A stretch of DNA of 10,982 bases from Xanthobacteraceae bacterium (GCA_030040825.1 JASHSY010000400.1:1-10982); one strand, 5' to 3'. Positions 1 to 7,009 are shown, counted from the first letter of the stretch. Notes: a model not told the origin generated them from the sequence alone. Program-made: numbers and translations.

Positions 1-18
1 CCCGGTCTGCACGCTCAT
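1..18 (-). CDS. Start of a gene running off the left edge, probably signal peptidase I
   Basis: Only six codons are visible on the minus strand, from an ATG at 18-16, reading MSVQTG. A weak purine-rich stretch (AGGCAG) lies just before the ATG. The product cannot be identified from these residues. In many Alphaproteobacteria the gene after acpS is lepB (signal peptidase I), followed by rnc and era, so lepB is a guess from synteny alone. A promoter-like pair upstream at 58-86 fits a gene starting here. Confidence 0.35.
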
Positions 19-57
19 CTGCCTATTGTTCCGTTGTGGAAGTCCGCGCCCCGCAAA

Positions 58-86
58 GTTGTAGCCGGTGGGCCACACCCGCGCAA
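58..86 (-). promoter_or_regulatory. Possible sigma-70 promoter for the gene at the left edge
   Basis: On the minus strand, TTGCGC (86-81) and TACAAC (63-58) are separated by 17 bp, a reasonable match to the -35/-10 consensus. The -10 element ends about 40 bp before the ATG at 18. The -35 falls inside the 80-95 inverted repeat. The match is imperfect and the call is an inference. Confidence 0.25.
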
Positions 87-95
87 TTGTGCGCG
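80..95. repeat. 6-bp inverted repeat, possible operator or hairpin
   Basis: CGCGCA and TGCGCG form a perfect 6-bp inverted repeat around the 4-nt loop ATTG. It sits in the acpS to left-edge gene spacer, over the candidate -35 element. There is no T-run on either side, so an operator or a simple RNA hairpin is more likely than an intrinsic terminator. Confidence 0.35.
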
Positions 96-199
96 AGAAT
101 TCGTCGCGGCTTCACCCCAATCGACATTAATTAGGGGCGCCATGGGCTTACCGCCAGACCGGCAGAAAAATGAAGAATTTGTCATGCAGGTGGCGACGG

Positions 200-607
200 C
201 TAAGGCGTCCCGGCGGCAGTCGCGGAAATGACCACCAGGGCCTGGGCCATCGGCCCCTCGTCGGTCATGGTCAGGTCGATGCGCGCCTGGTAGCCGGCGG
301 GCGTGAGTGCGTCGAGGCGACGCTTGGCGCCGCCGGTCAATTCAAGCGTCGGCCGGCCGCCCGGCAGATTGACGACCCCGATGTCGCGCCACCAAACGCC
401 CGCGCGCAGGCCGGTTCCCAGCGCCTTTGCGCAGGCTTCCTTGGCCGCGAAACGCTTGGCATAGGTTTCGAACCGGTTTCGTCGTCGTTCCGCCTTGGCA
501 CGCTCGGCTGCAGTGAAGACGCGGTCGATAAAACGGTCGCCGTGGCGTTCGATCACCTTGGCGATGCGGCGCGCGTCACAAATATCTGAACCGATGCCGA
601 GAATCAT
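200..607 (-). CDS. acpS: Holo-[acyl-carrier-protein] synthase
   Basis: This enzyme transfers 4'-phosphopantetheine from CoA to the serine of apo-ACP, giving the holo-ACP needed for fatty acid synthesis; it is cytoplasmic and Mg-dependent. The 135-aa protein has the usual length for group I (AcpS-type) phosphopantetheinyl transferases. It opens with GIGSDICD, whose Asp binds Mg, and has RFAAKEACAKALGTG near residues 52-66, whose Glu is the second metal ligand. The VNLPGGRPTLELTG stretch and the C-terminal TDEGPMAQALVVIS strand are typical of alphaproteobacterial AcpS. The ATG (607-605) overlaps the pdxJ stop as ATGA and no clear Shine-Dalgarno precedes it, so translation is probably coupled to pdxJ. 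The adjacent pdxJ supports the call. Confidence 0.95.
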   Translation of the reverse strand: MILGIGSDICDARRIAKVIERHGDRFIDRVFTAAERAKAERRRNRFETYAKRFAAKEACAKALGTGLRAGVWWRDIGVVNLPGGRPTLELTGGAKRRLDALTPAGYQARIDLTMTDEGPMAQALVVISATAAGTP

Positions 608-1374
608 GATTTTTGCCCGGCGGCGCGCCCGCGACCTCTGTCCATCGCCGTGCGCATGTGGCGAATGGCATCGCCAAGACCCTCGAACACGGCCTCGCCG
701 ATCAGGAAATGCCCGATATTGAGCTCGACGATTTCGGGCAGCGTTGCGATCTTTTCCGCGCTGACGAAATCAAGCCCGTGGCCGGCGTGGACTTCGAGGC
801 CGGCTTCGGCCGCTAGCGCCGCCCCACGCACAATGCGGTCAAACTCCGCCGCAGCAGCCGTGACATCGCCGGCAACGAGGGCGTCACACCAGGCACCGGT
901 GTGGATCTCGATTACCGGCGCGCCGATGGCAGACGCGGCCGCTATCTGCACCGCCTCGGCAGCGATAAACAGCGAGACGCGGATGCCGGCGCCGGCCAAC
1001 CGCCCGACCGCCGCGCGCAGCGCCTCGCGCTGTCCGGCGACGTCGAGGCCGCCCTCGGTGGTGCGCTCGGTGCGTCGCTCGGGCACGATGCAAGCGGCAT
1101 GCGGATGAAGCTTGCAAGCGATCTCGACCATCTCCGGTGTCGCCGCCATTTCCAGGTTGAGCGGCCGTTTGAGGTGCGCTTTCAGCCGCACGACATCTTC
1201 GTCAACGATGTGGCGGCGATCTTCACGAAGATGCGCCGTGATGCCATCGGCACCGGCGGCAATAGCAATCTCGGCGGCCTTCAGCGGATCGGGATGTTTG
1301 CCGCCGCGCGCATTGCGCAGGGTGGCGACGTGATCGACGTTGATGCCGAGGCGGATGGGAGCAAGTGCGGGCAT
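604..1374 (-). CDS. pdxJ: Pyridoxine 5'-phosphate synthase
   Basis: PdxJ condenses 1-deoxy-D-xylulose 5-phosphate with 3-amino-2-oxopropyl phosphate to make pyridoxine 5'-phosphate, the ring-closing step of the DXP-dependent vitamin B6 pathway. The 256-aa product is of family length and is a TIM barrel. Visible signatures are GINVDHVATLRNARG near residues 9-23, the HLREDRRHI loop near 48-56, NLEMAATPEM near 72-81, the CIVPERRTERTTEGGLD segment, IEIHTG, and HAGHGLD followed by LNIGHFLIGEAVF at the C-terminus. The catalytic His and Glu residues of the family look intact. It starts 32 bp after the rsh stop, without a strong Shine-Dalgarno, and its TGA overlaps the acpS ATG. Co-transcription rsh-pdxJ-acpS is likely. 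Confidence 0.97.
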   Translation of the reverse strand: MPALAPIRLGINVDHVATLRNARGGKHPDPLKAAEIAIAAGADGITAHLREDRRHIVDEDVVRLKAHLKRPLNLEMAATPEMVEIACKLHPHAACIVPERRTERTTEGGLDVAGQREALRAAVGRLAGAGIRVSLFIAAEAVQIAAASAIGAPVIEIHTGAWCDALVAGDVTAAAAEFDRIVRGAALAAEAGLEVHAGHGLDFVSAEKIATLPEIVELNIGHFLIGEAVFEGLGDAIRHMRTAMDRGRGRAAGQKS

Positions 1375-1406
1375 GCGGGTCGGTTGCGGGCGGGCGGCGC
1401 GGCGAC

Positions 1407-3734
1407 TTAGCCGTTCACCCGTTCGGCGTTGGCGATCACCTTCTTGGCGCGCAATTGCGAGATGATCGATGTCAGGTGTTTGAGATTGTAGACTTCGAGG
1501 TCGATAATCACTTCGGTGAAGTCGGGCGATTGGCGCGACATGCGGATGTTGTCGATGTTGCCGTCATGCTCGGCGATTACTTGCGCGATCTGTGCGAGCG
1601 AGCCCGGCTCATTGACCGACTGCACCGCGAGGCGGGCCGGGAAACGCTGTGGCACGCCGTCGTCAATATCCCACCGCACGTCGAGCCATCGCTCCGGCAC
1701 GTCCTCGAATCGTTTGAGCGCTTCGGAATGGATCGGATAGATGGTAATTCCCTCGCCCGGTGTCATGATGCCGACGATGCGGTCGCCGGGCACCGCACCG
1801 CCGTTTGGCGCAAAGCGGACGGGCAAATCGGAGTTAATGCCGCGGATCGGTATGGCGGCGCCGTTCTCGGACTTTTCCGGCAGCTTGAATTTGACCGCCT
1901 TGGCGCGCTTTAACCCGAACCAGCCGGTCTCTGACTTTGGCCCGACCGGCGTAACACGCTCGTCCTTATAATCCGGATACATCGCGCGCACGACGTCGGA
2001 AGCCTTCATTTCGCCACGGCCGACCGCCGACATCACGTCGTCGATCGAAGCGCGCGCCAGCCGCGGCAACGCGCCCTGCAACTGCTCATCCGAATAGCCG
2101 ATCTTGGCGCGCTGACACAGCCGTTCCAGGATACGACGGCCGAGCCCCGAATACTGGTCGCGCACAGCGGCGCGCGTAGCGCGGCGAATCGCCGCGCGCG
2201 CCTTGCCGGTCACCACGATGGATTCCCAGGCGGCGGGCGGAGCGGTCTGCGCTTTGGAGGTGAGGATCTGGACCTCATCGCCGTTTTGCAACGGCGAACT
2301 CAGCGGCCCGATCTTGCCATTGATCTTGGCTCCAACCGCCATATTGCCGACATCGGTATGTACCGCATAGGCAAAGTCGATCGGCGTGGCACGGCGCGGC
2401 AGCGCGATCAGTTTGCCTTTCGGCGTGAAGCAGAACACCTGATCGTGAAACAGTTCGAGCTTGGTGTGCTCCAAAAATTCTTCCGGATTGGAACCTTCGG
2501 CCAACAGCTCAATGGTGCGACGGAGCCACGCATAAGCACTCGATTCACGTGACAGCATTTCCGTCGGCGAACCGACGCCGTCCTTGTACAGCGCATGCGC
2601 GGCAATGCCGTATTCGGCGATCTGCTGCATGGCGCGGGTGCGGATCTGCAATTCGACACGCTGCTTGCCCGGCCCAATGACGGTCGAGTGAAGCGAGCGA
2701 TAGTCGTTTTGCTTGGGCGTGGAGATGTAATCCTTGAAGCGCCCGGGAACGACCGGCCAAGTAGTATGAACGATACCGAGCGCGCGGTAACATTCGGCCA
2801 CGTTGCCGACCACGACGCGGAAGCCAAAAATATCGGACAGCTGCTCGAAGCCAACCGCCTTTCGCTCCATCTTGCGCCAGATCGAATAGGCCCGTTTGCG
2901 CCGGCCGCTGACCTCGGCGGCAATGCCGCTGTCGGCGAGCTTGCGCGCGAGCTGCTGCTCGATCTCAGCGATCCAGTTCTTGCTGCGCGCGGCGAGCGCC
3001 TCGAGCCGCTCGGTAATGACTTTGTAGGCGTCGGGATTGAGCTCGCGAAACGACAAATCCTCGAGTTCCTCGCGCATCTCGTGCATGCCCATGCGTGCGG
3101 CGAGCGGCGCATAAATGTCGAGCGTCTCCTCCGCCGTCACGCGCCGCGCGTCCGGAGGCCGGTGTTCCAGTGTTCGCATATTATGCAGGCGGTCGGCGAG
3201 CTTGATCAGCAGCACGCGCACGTCGGCGGCGATGGCGAGCAGCAGCTTGCGCAGATTCTCCGCCTGCTTCGCCTCCTTGGAAACAAGGTCAAGCCTCTTC
3301 AGCTTGGTCAGCCCCTCGACCAGGGTGCCGATATCTTTGCCGAACAACCGATCGATCTCGGCCCGGGTGGCGTCGGTATCCTCGATCGTGTCGTGCAGCA
3401 GCGCGGCGGCAATAGTTGCGTCGTCGAGCTTCAGATCGGTCAGAATCGCGGCGACTTGCAGCGGATGACTGAAATAAGGGTCGCCCGAAGCCCGCTTCTG
3501 CTCGCCGTGGGCGCGCATGGCGTAGACGTAAGCGCGGTTGAGCAGGTCTTCGTTGGTCGCGGGGTTGTATTGCTTGACGCGGTCGATCAGTTCGAACTGC
3601 CGCATCAGCACAGGCTTGCGCGGTTTGCGCGAGCTCTCGTCGACCAGGGGCACAAGATTACGCCCATGCGCCAGCGCGACCTGCGGCCCGGGCTGGTTCT
3701 GCATTCGCGGCAAATCGACCGGCGATCGCGCCAT
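1407..3734 (-). CDS. rsh: Bifunctional (p)ppGpp synthetase/hydrolase (RelA/SpoT homologue)
   Basis: Long RSH protein that makes (p)ppGpp from ATP and GDP/GTP and hydrolyses it, setting the stringent response. Numbering from the ATG at 3734 (775 aa): HD hydrolase domain about 84-195 with HDTIED at 114-119 and RLHNMRTLEH near 182; synthetase domain about 275-390 with RFKD at 332-335; TGS domain about 430-494; C-terminal ACT domain about 699-775. The RxKD motif and intact HD motif indicate a bifunctional enzyme, unlike monofunctional RelA (ExDD). The Cys pair usually seen in the RIS/zinc-finger region is absent; there the sequence reads APNGGAVPGD. The start is uncertain. The 3734 ATG has GAGG 8 nt upstream; the MRQFEL start at 3605 matches shorter rhizobial homologues (732 aa) but lacks a Shine-Dalgarno; an ATG at 3827 is also in frame. 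It lies between rpoZ and pdxJ. Confidence 0.95.
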   Translation of the reverse strand: MARSPVDLPRMQNQPGPQVALAHGRNLVPLVDESSRKPRKPVLMRQFELIDRVKQYNPATNEDLLNRAYVYAMRAHGEQKRASGDPYFSHPLQVAAILTDLKLDDATIAAALLHDTIEDTDATRAEIDRLFGKDIGTLVEGLTKLKRLDLVSKEAKQAENLRKLLLAIAADVRVLLIKLADRLHNMRTLEHRPPDARRVTAEETLDIYAPLAARMGMHEMREELEDLSFRELNPDAYKVITERLEALAARSKNWIAEIEQQLARKLADSGIAAEVSGRRKRAYSIWRKMERKAVGFEQLSDIFGFRVVVGNVAECYRALGIVHTTWPVVPGRFKDYISTPKQNDYRSLHSTVIGPGKQRVELQIRTRAMQQIAEYGIAAHALYKDGVGSPTEMLSRESSAYAWLRRTIELLAEGSNPEEFLEHTKLELFHDQVFCFTPKGKLIALPRRATPIDFAYAVHTDVGNMAVGAKINGKIGPLSSPLQNGDEVQILTSKAQTAPPAAWESIVVTGKARAAIRRATRAAVRDQYSGLGRRILERLCQRAKIGYSDEQLQGALPRLARASIDDVMSAVGRGEMKASDVVRAMYPDYKDERVTPVGPKSETGWFGLKRAKAVKFKLPEKSENGAAIPIRGINSDLPVRFAPNGGAVPGDRIVGIMTPGEGITIYPIHSEALKRFEDVPERWLDVRWDIDDGVPQRFPARLAVQSVNEPGSLAQIAQVIAEHDGNIDNIRMSRQSPDFTEVIIDLEVYNLKHLTSIISQLRAKKVIANAERVNG

Positions 3735-3886
3735 CAAAACGACCTCGTCGACGCCGGTAAAACCGGCGGAACTGGTCACAATATCATGGCGCGGGCCAAG
3801 CGTCACAGCACGGGCGGCCCACGCCATCGATGGCGACCAAGGTCGCGGTGGTTCGCAAACTTATCGTTAATCGGCGGCGACGGCAG

Positions 3887-3900
3887 GGCCGGAAGCGGCC
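3887..3900 (-). terminator. Weak hairpin after rpoZ, possible attenuator or terminator
   Basis: GGCCG and CGGCC pair in a 5-bp GC-only stem around a 4-nt loop, starting 5 nt after the rpoZ stop codon. No U-run follows on the minus strand, so this is not a classical intrinsic terminator. It may slow transcription or protect the rpoZ mRNA end before rsh. Low confidence. Confidence 0.25.
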
Positions 3901-3904
3901 TTGC

Positions 3905-4318
3905 TCATTCTTCCTCATCGCCGACTTCGACGTCGGGCTCCGGCTGGCTCTCGGGCGGGGTCAATCCCTCAAGCCCCTTAAGCAACTCTTCCTCGCTCAT
4001 GCGGTCGGTGGTGACTTCGGTGTCGTCGGCATCGACGCCAGTGCCGGGCGTAGCAATAAGCGGCACACCCTCGGGCTCCGGCTCGTCCACTTCAACGTAT
4101 TTCTGCAGGGAATGAACCAATTCCTCCTTGAGGTCCTCAGGGGAGACTGCTTTTTCGGCGATCTCGCGCAGCGCCACGACCGGGTTCTTGTCGTTGTCGC
4201 GCTCGACTGCGATCTGGCCACCGGAGGAGATCATACGTGCGCGATGGCTGGCGAGCAGGACAAGATCGAAGCGGTTTTCGACCTTGTCGATGCAATCTTC
4301 GACTGTAACACGGGCCAT
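3905..4318 (-). CDS. rpoZ: DNA-directed RNA polymerase omega subunit
   Basis: Omega helps fold and assemble the beta' subunit of RNA polymerase. The 137-aa product begins MARVTVEDCIDKVENRFDLV, continues with LLASHRARMISSGG, and has the family core DNDKNPVVALREIAE (about 57-71). In E. coli, ppGpp site 1 lies at the beta'-omega interface and includes the omega N-terminus; the equivalent ARVT residues are kept here. After SPEDLKEELVHSLQKYVEVDEPEPE comes an acidic, Pro-rich tail ending in DEEE, as in other Hyphomicrobiales and longer than in E. coli (91 aa). The ATG at 4318 was chosen because it gives the conserved N-terminus and has GGGAGA 7 nt upstream; a TTG five codons earlier is unlikely. 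rsh follows downstream, recalling the E. coli rpoZ-spoT order. Confidence 0.96.
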   Translation of the reverse strand: MARVTVEDCIDKVENRFDLVLLASHRARMISSGGQIAVERDNDKNPVVALREIAEKAVSPEDLKEELVHSLQKYVEVDEPEPEGVPLIATPGTGVDADDTEVTTDRMSEEELLKGLEGLTPPESQPEPDVEVGDEEE

Positions 4319-4706
4319 AAGCGCGTCTCCCAAGGAGCGCCGGCAACCACTCGGCCGGACGGGGCGTTACCTATCGTCAGCAGCCGCTAAGTGCAAGGGC
4401 ATTCTCCATAAGAGGCCCGTGGTTTAAGGAAAAATCCGGTTTTCCCAGAGCCTTCGTCCGTCGTTGTTCTGCGCCGGGGAGCTTGCGGCGTTCTTCATCG
4501 TGCCACACCTTCCGCGGCGGCATGCCGCAGAGACGACTCGAAGCTTGCGCAAAACCAGCATAGGCTTTAGGCCCAACATCGCGTATCGCGTTTTGCCATC
4601 GTGACTATTTAGCGATCGCATTAATAGGTTTTGACGAACGCCCGGGCCCCACGAGTCCATTGCGGATCGGCCCGGCTTCACAGCCACAGAAGTATCGAGA
4701 CACATC
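4319..4706. other. 388-bp divergent intergenic region between rpoZ and the NYN gene
   Basis: This spacer should hold the promoters of the minus-strand rpoZ-rsh-pdxJ-acpS block and of the plus-strand NYN-udg pair. No RNA gene or conserved reading frame was recognised. Visible elements are a 6-bp inverted repeat GGAAAA/TTTTCC (4428-4445), a perfect 12-bp palindrome GCGGCATGCCGC (4517-4528), the repeat ATCGCG-T-ATCGCG near 4579-4591, and an AT-richer stretch around 4600-4633 that could hold promoter elements. No convincing -35/-10 pair with a 16-18 bp spacer was found for either direction. The right end carries a weak GAGA ribosome-binding stretch before the ATG at 4707. Confidence 0.6.
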
Positions 4707-5372
4707 ATGTCGGCACAAATTGAAAAAATCGCATTATTCATCGACGGCGCAAATCTATATGCCACCGCGAAATCGCTCGGCTTCGATATCGACTACAAGC
4801 GGTTGCTACGCGAATTCCAGTCGCGCGGCTATCTGGTGCGCGCGTTCTATTACACCGCCGTAATCGAGGATCAGGAATATTCCTCGATCCGGCCGCTGAT
4901 CGACTGGCTCGACTACAACGGCTACACCGTGGTCACCAAGGCGACGAAAGAATTCGTCGATCAAACCGGCCGGCGCAAGGTCAAGGGCAACATGGACATT
5001 GAGCTCGCGGTCGATGCCATGGAGATTGCCCCGCACATCGATCAGATGGTGCTATTCTCCGGCGACGGCGATTTCCGCTCGCTGGTCGAGGCAGTGCAGC
5101 GGCGCGGCGTCCGCGTGATTGTCGTCTCGACGATTTCGACACAGCCGCCGATGGTCGCCGACGAGCTGCGTCGCCAAGCCGACGAGTTCATCGACATTAT
5201 CGCCCTGCAGAACAAGATCGGCCGCGATCCGAACGAGCGTCCGCAGCGCGAGCCACGGGAAGCGCGCGAGCCGCGCCACACCCCGCAATTCCTCCAACGC
5301 CCGACTTCGACCGGCGCGGCTACGGCGCAGCGCGTCGAGGTCGAGGTCGAAGACGAATTCGACGAAGATTAG
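4707..5372 (+). CDS. NYN domain protein (LabA/DUF88 family), putative nuclease
   Basis: The product is 221 aa. Residues 6-165 form a NYN domain, a PIN-like fold with a predicted metal-dependent RNase site. The acidic positions expected for this family are visible: FIDGANLY (D13, N16), KGNMDIELAVDAM (D97, D103) and LFSGDGDF (D120, D122). The strand VRVIVVSTI, the ADELRRQADEFIDI helix and the QTGRRKVKGN lead-in match LabA-like proteins. After about residue 172 the chain becomes a disordered Arg/Glu/Pro-rich tail ending in a strongly acidic DEFDED patch. No signal peptide or membrane segment is present, so it should be cytoplasmic. The substrate is unknown; the LabA name comes from a cyanobacterial clock-output gene and says little about the role here. 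udg follows 18 bp downstream, so the two are probably co-transcribed. Confidence 0.9.
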   Translation: MSAQIEKIALFIDGANLYATAKSLGFDIDYKRLLREFQSRGYLVRAFYYTAVIEDQEYSSIRPLIDWLDYNGYTVVTKATKEFVDQTGRRKVKGNMDIELAVDAMEIAPHIDQMVLFSGDGDFRSLVEAVQRRGVRVIVVSTISTQPPMVADELRRQADEFIDIIALQNKIGRDPNERPQREPREAREPRHTPQFLQRPTSTGAATAQRVEVEVEDEFDED

Positions 5373-5390
5373 TCCGCGGCGAAGCTTACG

Positions 5391-6038
5391 ATGGGGCCCG
5401 CAACCGGCAAGCCCGGCCGCGATTGTCCACTCTGCCCGCGGCTTGTCGCCTTTCGACAGGAATGGCGAGCAAAAGAGCCGGAATGGTTCAATGCTCCAGT
5501 TCCTTCGTTCGGACCGATTGATGCGCGTCTCTTGATCGTCGGCCTGGCGCCCGGACTGCGCGGCGCCAATCGTACCGGCCGGCCGTTTACTGGAGACTAT
5601 GCCGGCGATCTGCTCTACGCGACGCTCAAGGAGTTCGGTTTCGCCAGCGGACAATTCGAGGCCCGCATTGACGACAGTCTCACGCTGGTCGACTGCCGCA
5701 TCACCAACGCCGTGCGCTGCGTACCGCCGGAAAACCGGCCGACGCCGGCTGAGATCGCGACGTGCCGCGATTTTCTCATCCCGACCTTGGGCGAAATGAC
5801 GAAGCTCCGCGCCGTCGTCACGCTCGGCCGGATCGCGCACGAAACGTTCATCGCGGCGCTAAAGGCAAAGCGCAGCAATTATCCCTTTAGCCACGGCGGC
5901 GCTCATGCCCTCGGCGGGATCACGCTATTCAGCAGCTATCATTGCTCGCGGTACAACACGTCGACCGGCGTGCTGACGCCGCAAATGTTCCGCGACGTTT
6001 TCGCGCGGGTGCGCCATTGCCTCGACGGGGCGGCTTAG
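5391..6038 (+). CDS. Uracil-DNA glycosylase, family 5 (UDGb-like), Fe-S type
   Basis: This base-excision repair enzyme removes uracil, and in family 5 often other deaminated bases, from DNA. The 215-aa protein carries four cysteines placed like the 4Fe-4S ligands of families 4 and 5: C12, C15 (CPLC), C110 and C125. Motif A reads GLAPGLRGANRTGRPFTGD (51-69); the family-5 GANRTGRPFTGD form, without the catalytic Asp/Asn used by family 1, sets it apart from family 4. ITNAVRCVPPENRPTPAE (104-121) is also typical. The C-terminal substrate loop is SYHCSRYNTSTG (182-193), where many relatives have HPS. The start 18 bp after the NYN stop lacks a strong Shine-Dalgarno, so coupling is possible. The last 114 bp overlap the convergent gene below. 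Confidence 0.9.
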   Translation: MGPATGKPGRDCPLCPRLVAFRQEWRAKEPEWFNAPVPSFGPIDARLLIVGLAPGLRGANRTGRPFTGDYAGDLLYATLKEFGFASGQFEARIDDSLTLVDCRITNAVRCVPPENRPTPAEIATCRDFLIPTLGEMTKLRAVVTLGRIAHETFIAALKAKRSNYPFSHGGAHALGGITLFSSYHCSRYNTSTGVLTPQMFRDVFARVRHCLDGAA

Positions 6039-6770
6039 GCCTCGCACTCGCGCGCCGCTCTCAACTGCCGTTTCTTGCGAGCCGCGGCGGGCAAGACGAT
6101 CGGCCCTCGGCGACAATGACCGCGCGTGGTCCGCCGCCGGCCCGTGCCGGCGCCGATCGTCGTGACGTCGCTGCCTCGTGCGCCGCGCAAATTTGGCAGT
6201 CCATCCAACAAAAAGCAGGCACGCGGTCGCCATCAAACCGGCAAGCGAAATATAATCCAGCGCCATTGCCCCAACGGACGTATGACGCGACTCTGTCGTT
6301 TCGAGTACCGGCCAGCGCGACGGCGGTTGGGCGGCAGGATCTTTCACCGGCTCAGGATCGGCATAGCTGTTGCTTACCGGCGGCGGTTCAACAATGTTTG
6401 CGTCTTCGACCCGCGGAAGACTCTCGGGCCACCGTCCCGAGAAATCGATCTCGTCGGTCGTTTGCACTGGCTGGGGCGATAAAACCGCCGGCGTCGGCGA
6501 GATGGCGGTTGATCCCTCCGCAGGTGCGGGGGTGGCGGCGGGCGCCTGTGCCTGGTCGCCGCGACGCGCATGCAATTCTACCGAGCCGAGAAACCAGCAA
6601 TGCCGCTTATCGGTCCGGTTGATGCGATAATACCAATGCGAGCCTGGCGGCGTGGATGAACCGGGTTTGATTTTGCATTCAACCTTCGCCGGCTCGCTCG
6701 AGCTTACTTGCGCGGTGAGAAAAACCGACACGATCGCGAGAACGGCAGGCAGGACTTTTGTCCGTCGCAT
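5925..6770 (-). CDS. Exported, membrane-anchored protein of unknown function
   Basis: The product is not recognised beyond a resemblance to small exported proteins of Hyphomicrobiales with a WYYRxNRxxxRHCWFL motif. Numbered from the ATG at 6770 (281 aa), residues 1-25 look like a signal peptide (MRRTK, then a hydrophobic run to about A20). A compact segment 29-68 holds C32 and C58, which could form a disulfide, and the HWYYRINRTDKRHCWFLG motif. A Pro/Ala-rich linker covers 70-165. One transmembrane helix lies at about 168-191 (ALDYISLAGLMATACLLFVGW) with an Arg-rich flank. The last ~75 residues are Arg-rich and run 114 bp into udg on the other strand; they may be a frameshifted or extended tail. 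The start was chosen for its GAGAGGGG ribosome-binding region; a TTG 10 codons earlier is less likely. A periplasmic domain tethered to the inner membrane is the inferred arrangement. Confidence 0.65.
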   Translation of the reverse strand: MRRTKVLPAVLAIVSVFLTAQVSSSEPAKVECKIKPGSSTPPGSHWYYRINRTDKRHCWFLGSVELHARRGDQAQAPAATPAPAEGSTAISPTPAVLSPQPVQTTDEIDFSGRWPESLPRVEDANIVEPPPVSNSYADPEPVKDPAAQPPSRWPVLETTESRHTSVGAMALDYISLAGLMATACLLFVGWTAKFARRTRQRRHDDRRRHGPAADHARSLSPRADRLARRGSQETAVESGARVRGLSRPVEAMAHPRENVAEHLRRQHAGRRVVPRAMIAAE

Positions 6771-6899
6771 TGACCCCTCTCTCACTGTTCCGTTTTTCAA
6801 TGCGTCGCCAGTCTGCCAGACCGATTCCGGCCGCAGTGAGTTCCGAATGTGACGATAGGCGGACGCATTTGCCTTGTTAGCGCCGTTACTTTGCGGCGA

Positions 6900-6927
6900 T
6901 GCGCGCGAGCGCGATTTTTATTTTTTC
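6900..6927 (+). terminator. Terminator-like hairpin with T-rich tail, plus strand, no clear gene upstream
   Basis: GCGC-GCGA-GCGC (6901-6912) forms a short GC stem closed by a GNRA-type tetraloop, with one possible extra T-G pair outside (6900/6913). It is followed at once by ATTTTTATTTTTT. Stem plus T-tract is what an intrinsic terminator looks like on the plus strand. The stem is short, so efficiency would be modest. The nearest plus-strand gene, udg, ends some 860 bp earlier. Confidence 0.35.
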
Positions 6928-6985
6928 ACGAACCCAAGGGGGTGAAATTGGAATCGATCGGCAAACAGGTGTTTCACGTCTCGCT

Positions 6986-7009
6986 GTTCGATGCGGCGTT
7001 CGATGCGGC
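6986..7009. repeat. 12-bp perfect tandem duplication
   Basis: The unit GTTCGATGCGGC occurs twice head to tail with no mismatch. It lies in non-coding sequence between the SBP-like gene and the exported-protein gene. It may be a slippage product; no function is suggested. Confidence 0.7.

Noticed and set aside
170..589. Plus-strand frame opposite acpS
   Set aside because: It is the reverse-strand shadow of acpS, with no motif or ribosome-binding site.
2595..4115. 506-codon open frame on the plus strand
   Set aside because: It lies antisense to rsh and rpoZ, both identified by strong motifs, and its translation shows no recognisable domain. Long antisense frames are common in GC-rich coding DNA.
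4517..4528. 12-bp palindrome GCGGCATGCCGC as an operator
   Set aside because: A single GC-rich 12-bp palindrome in GC-rich DNA is not rare and it overlaps no promoter elements I could identify. It is mentioned only in the spacer entry.
4319..4706. Possible tmRNA, SRP RNA or tRNA in the divergent spacer
   Set aside because: I looked for a proteolysis-tag reading frame, a TpsiC-arm-like GGTTCGA with CCA-end, and the SRP GGAAG-type loop on both strands; none was found.
4424..4765. 113-codon minus-strand frame between rpoZ and the NYN gene
   Set aside because: It overlaps the start of the NYN gene, lacks a good ribosome-binding site and shows no family motif.
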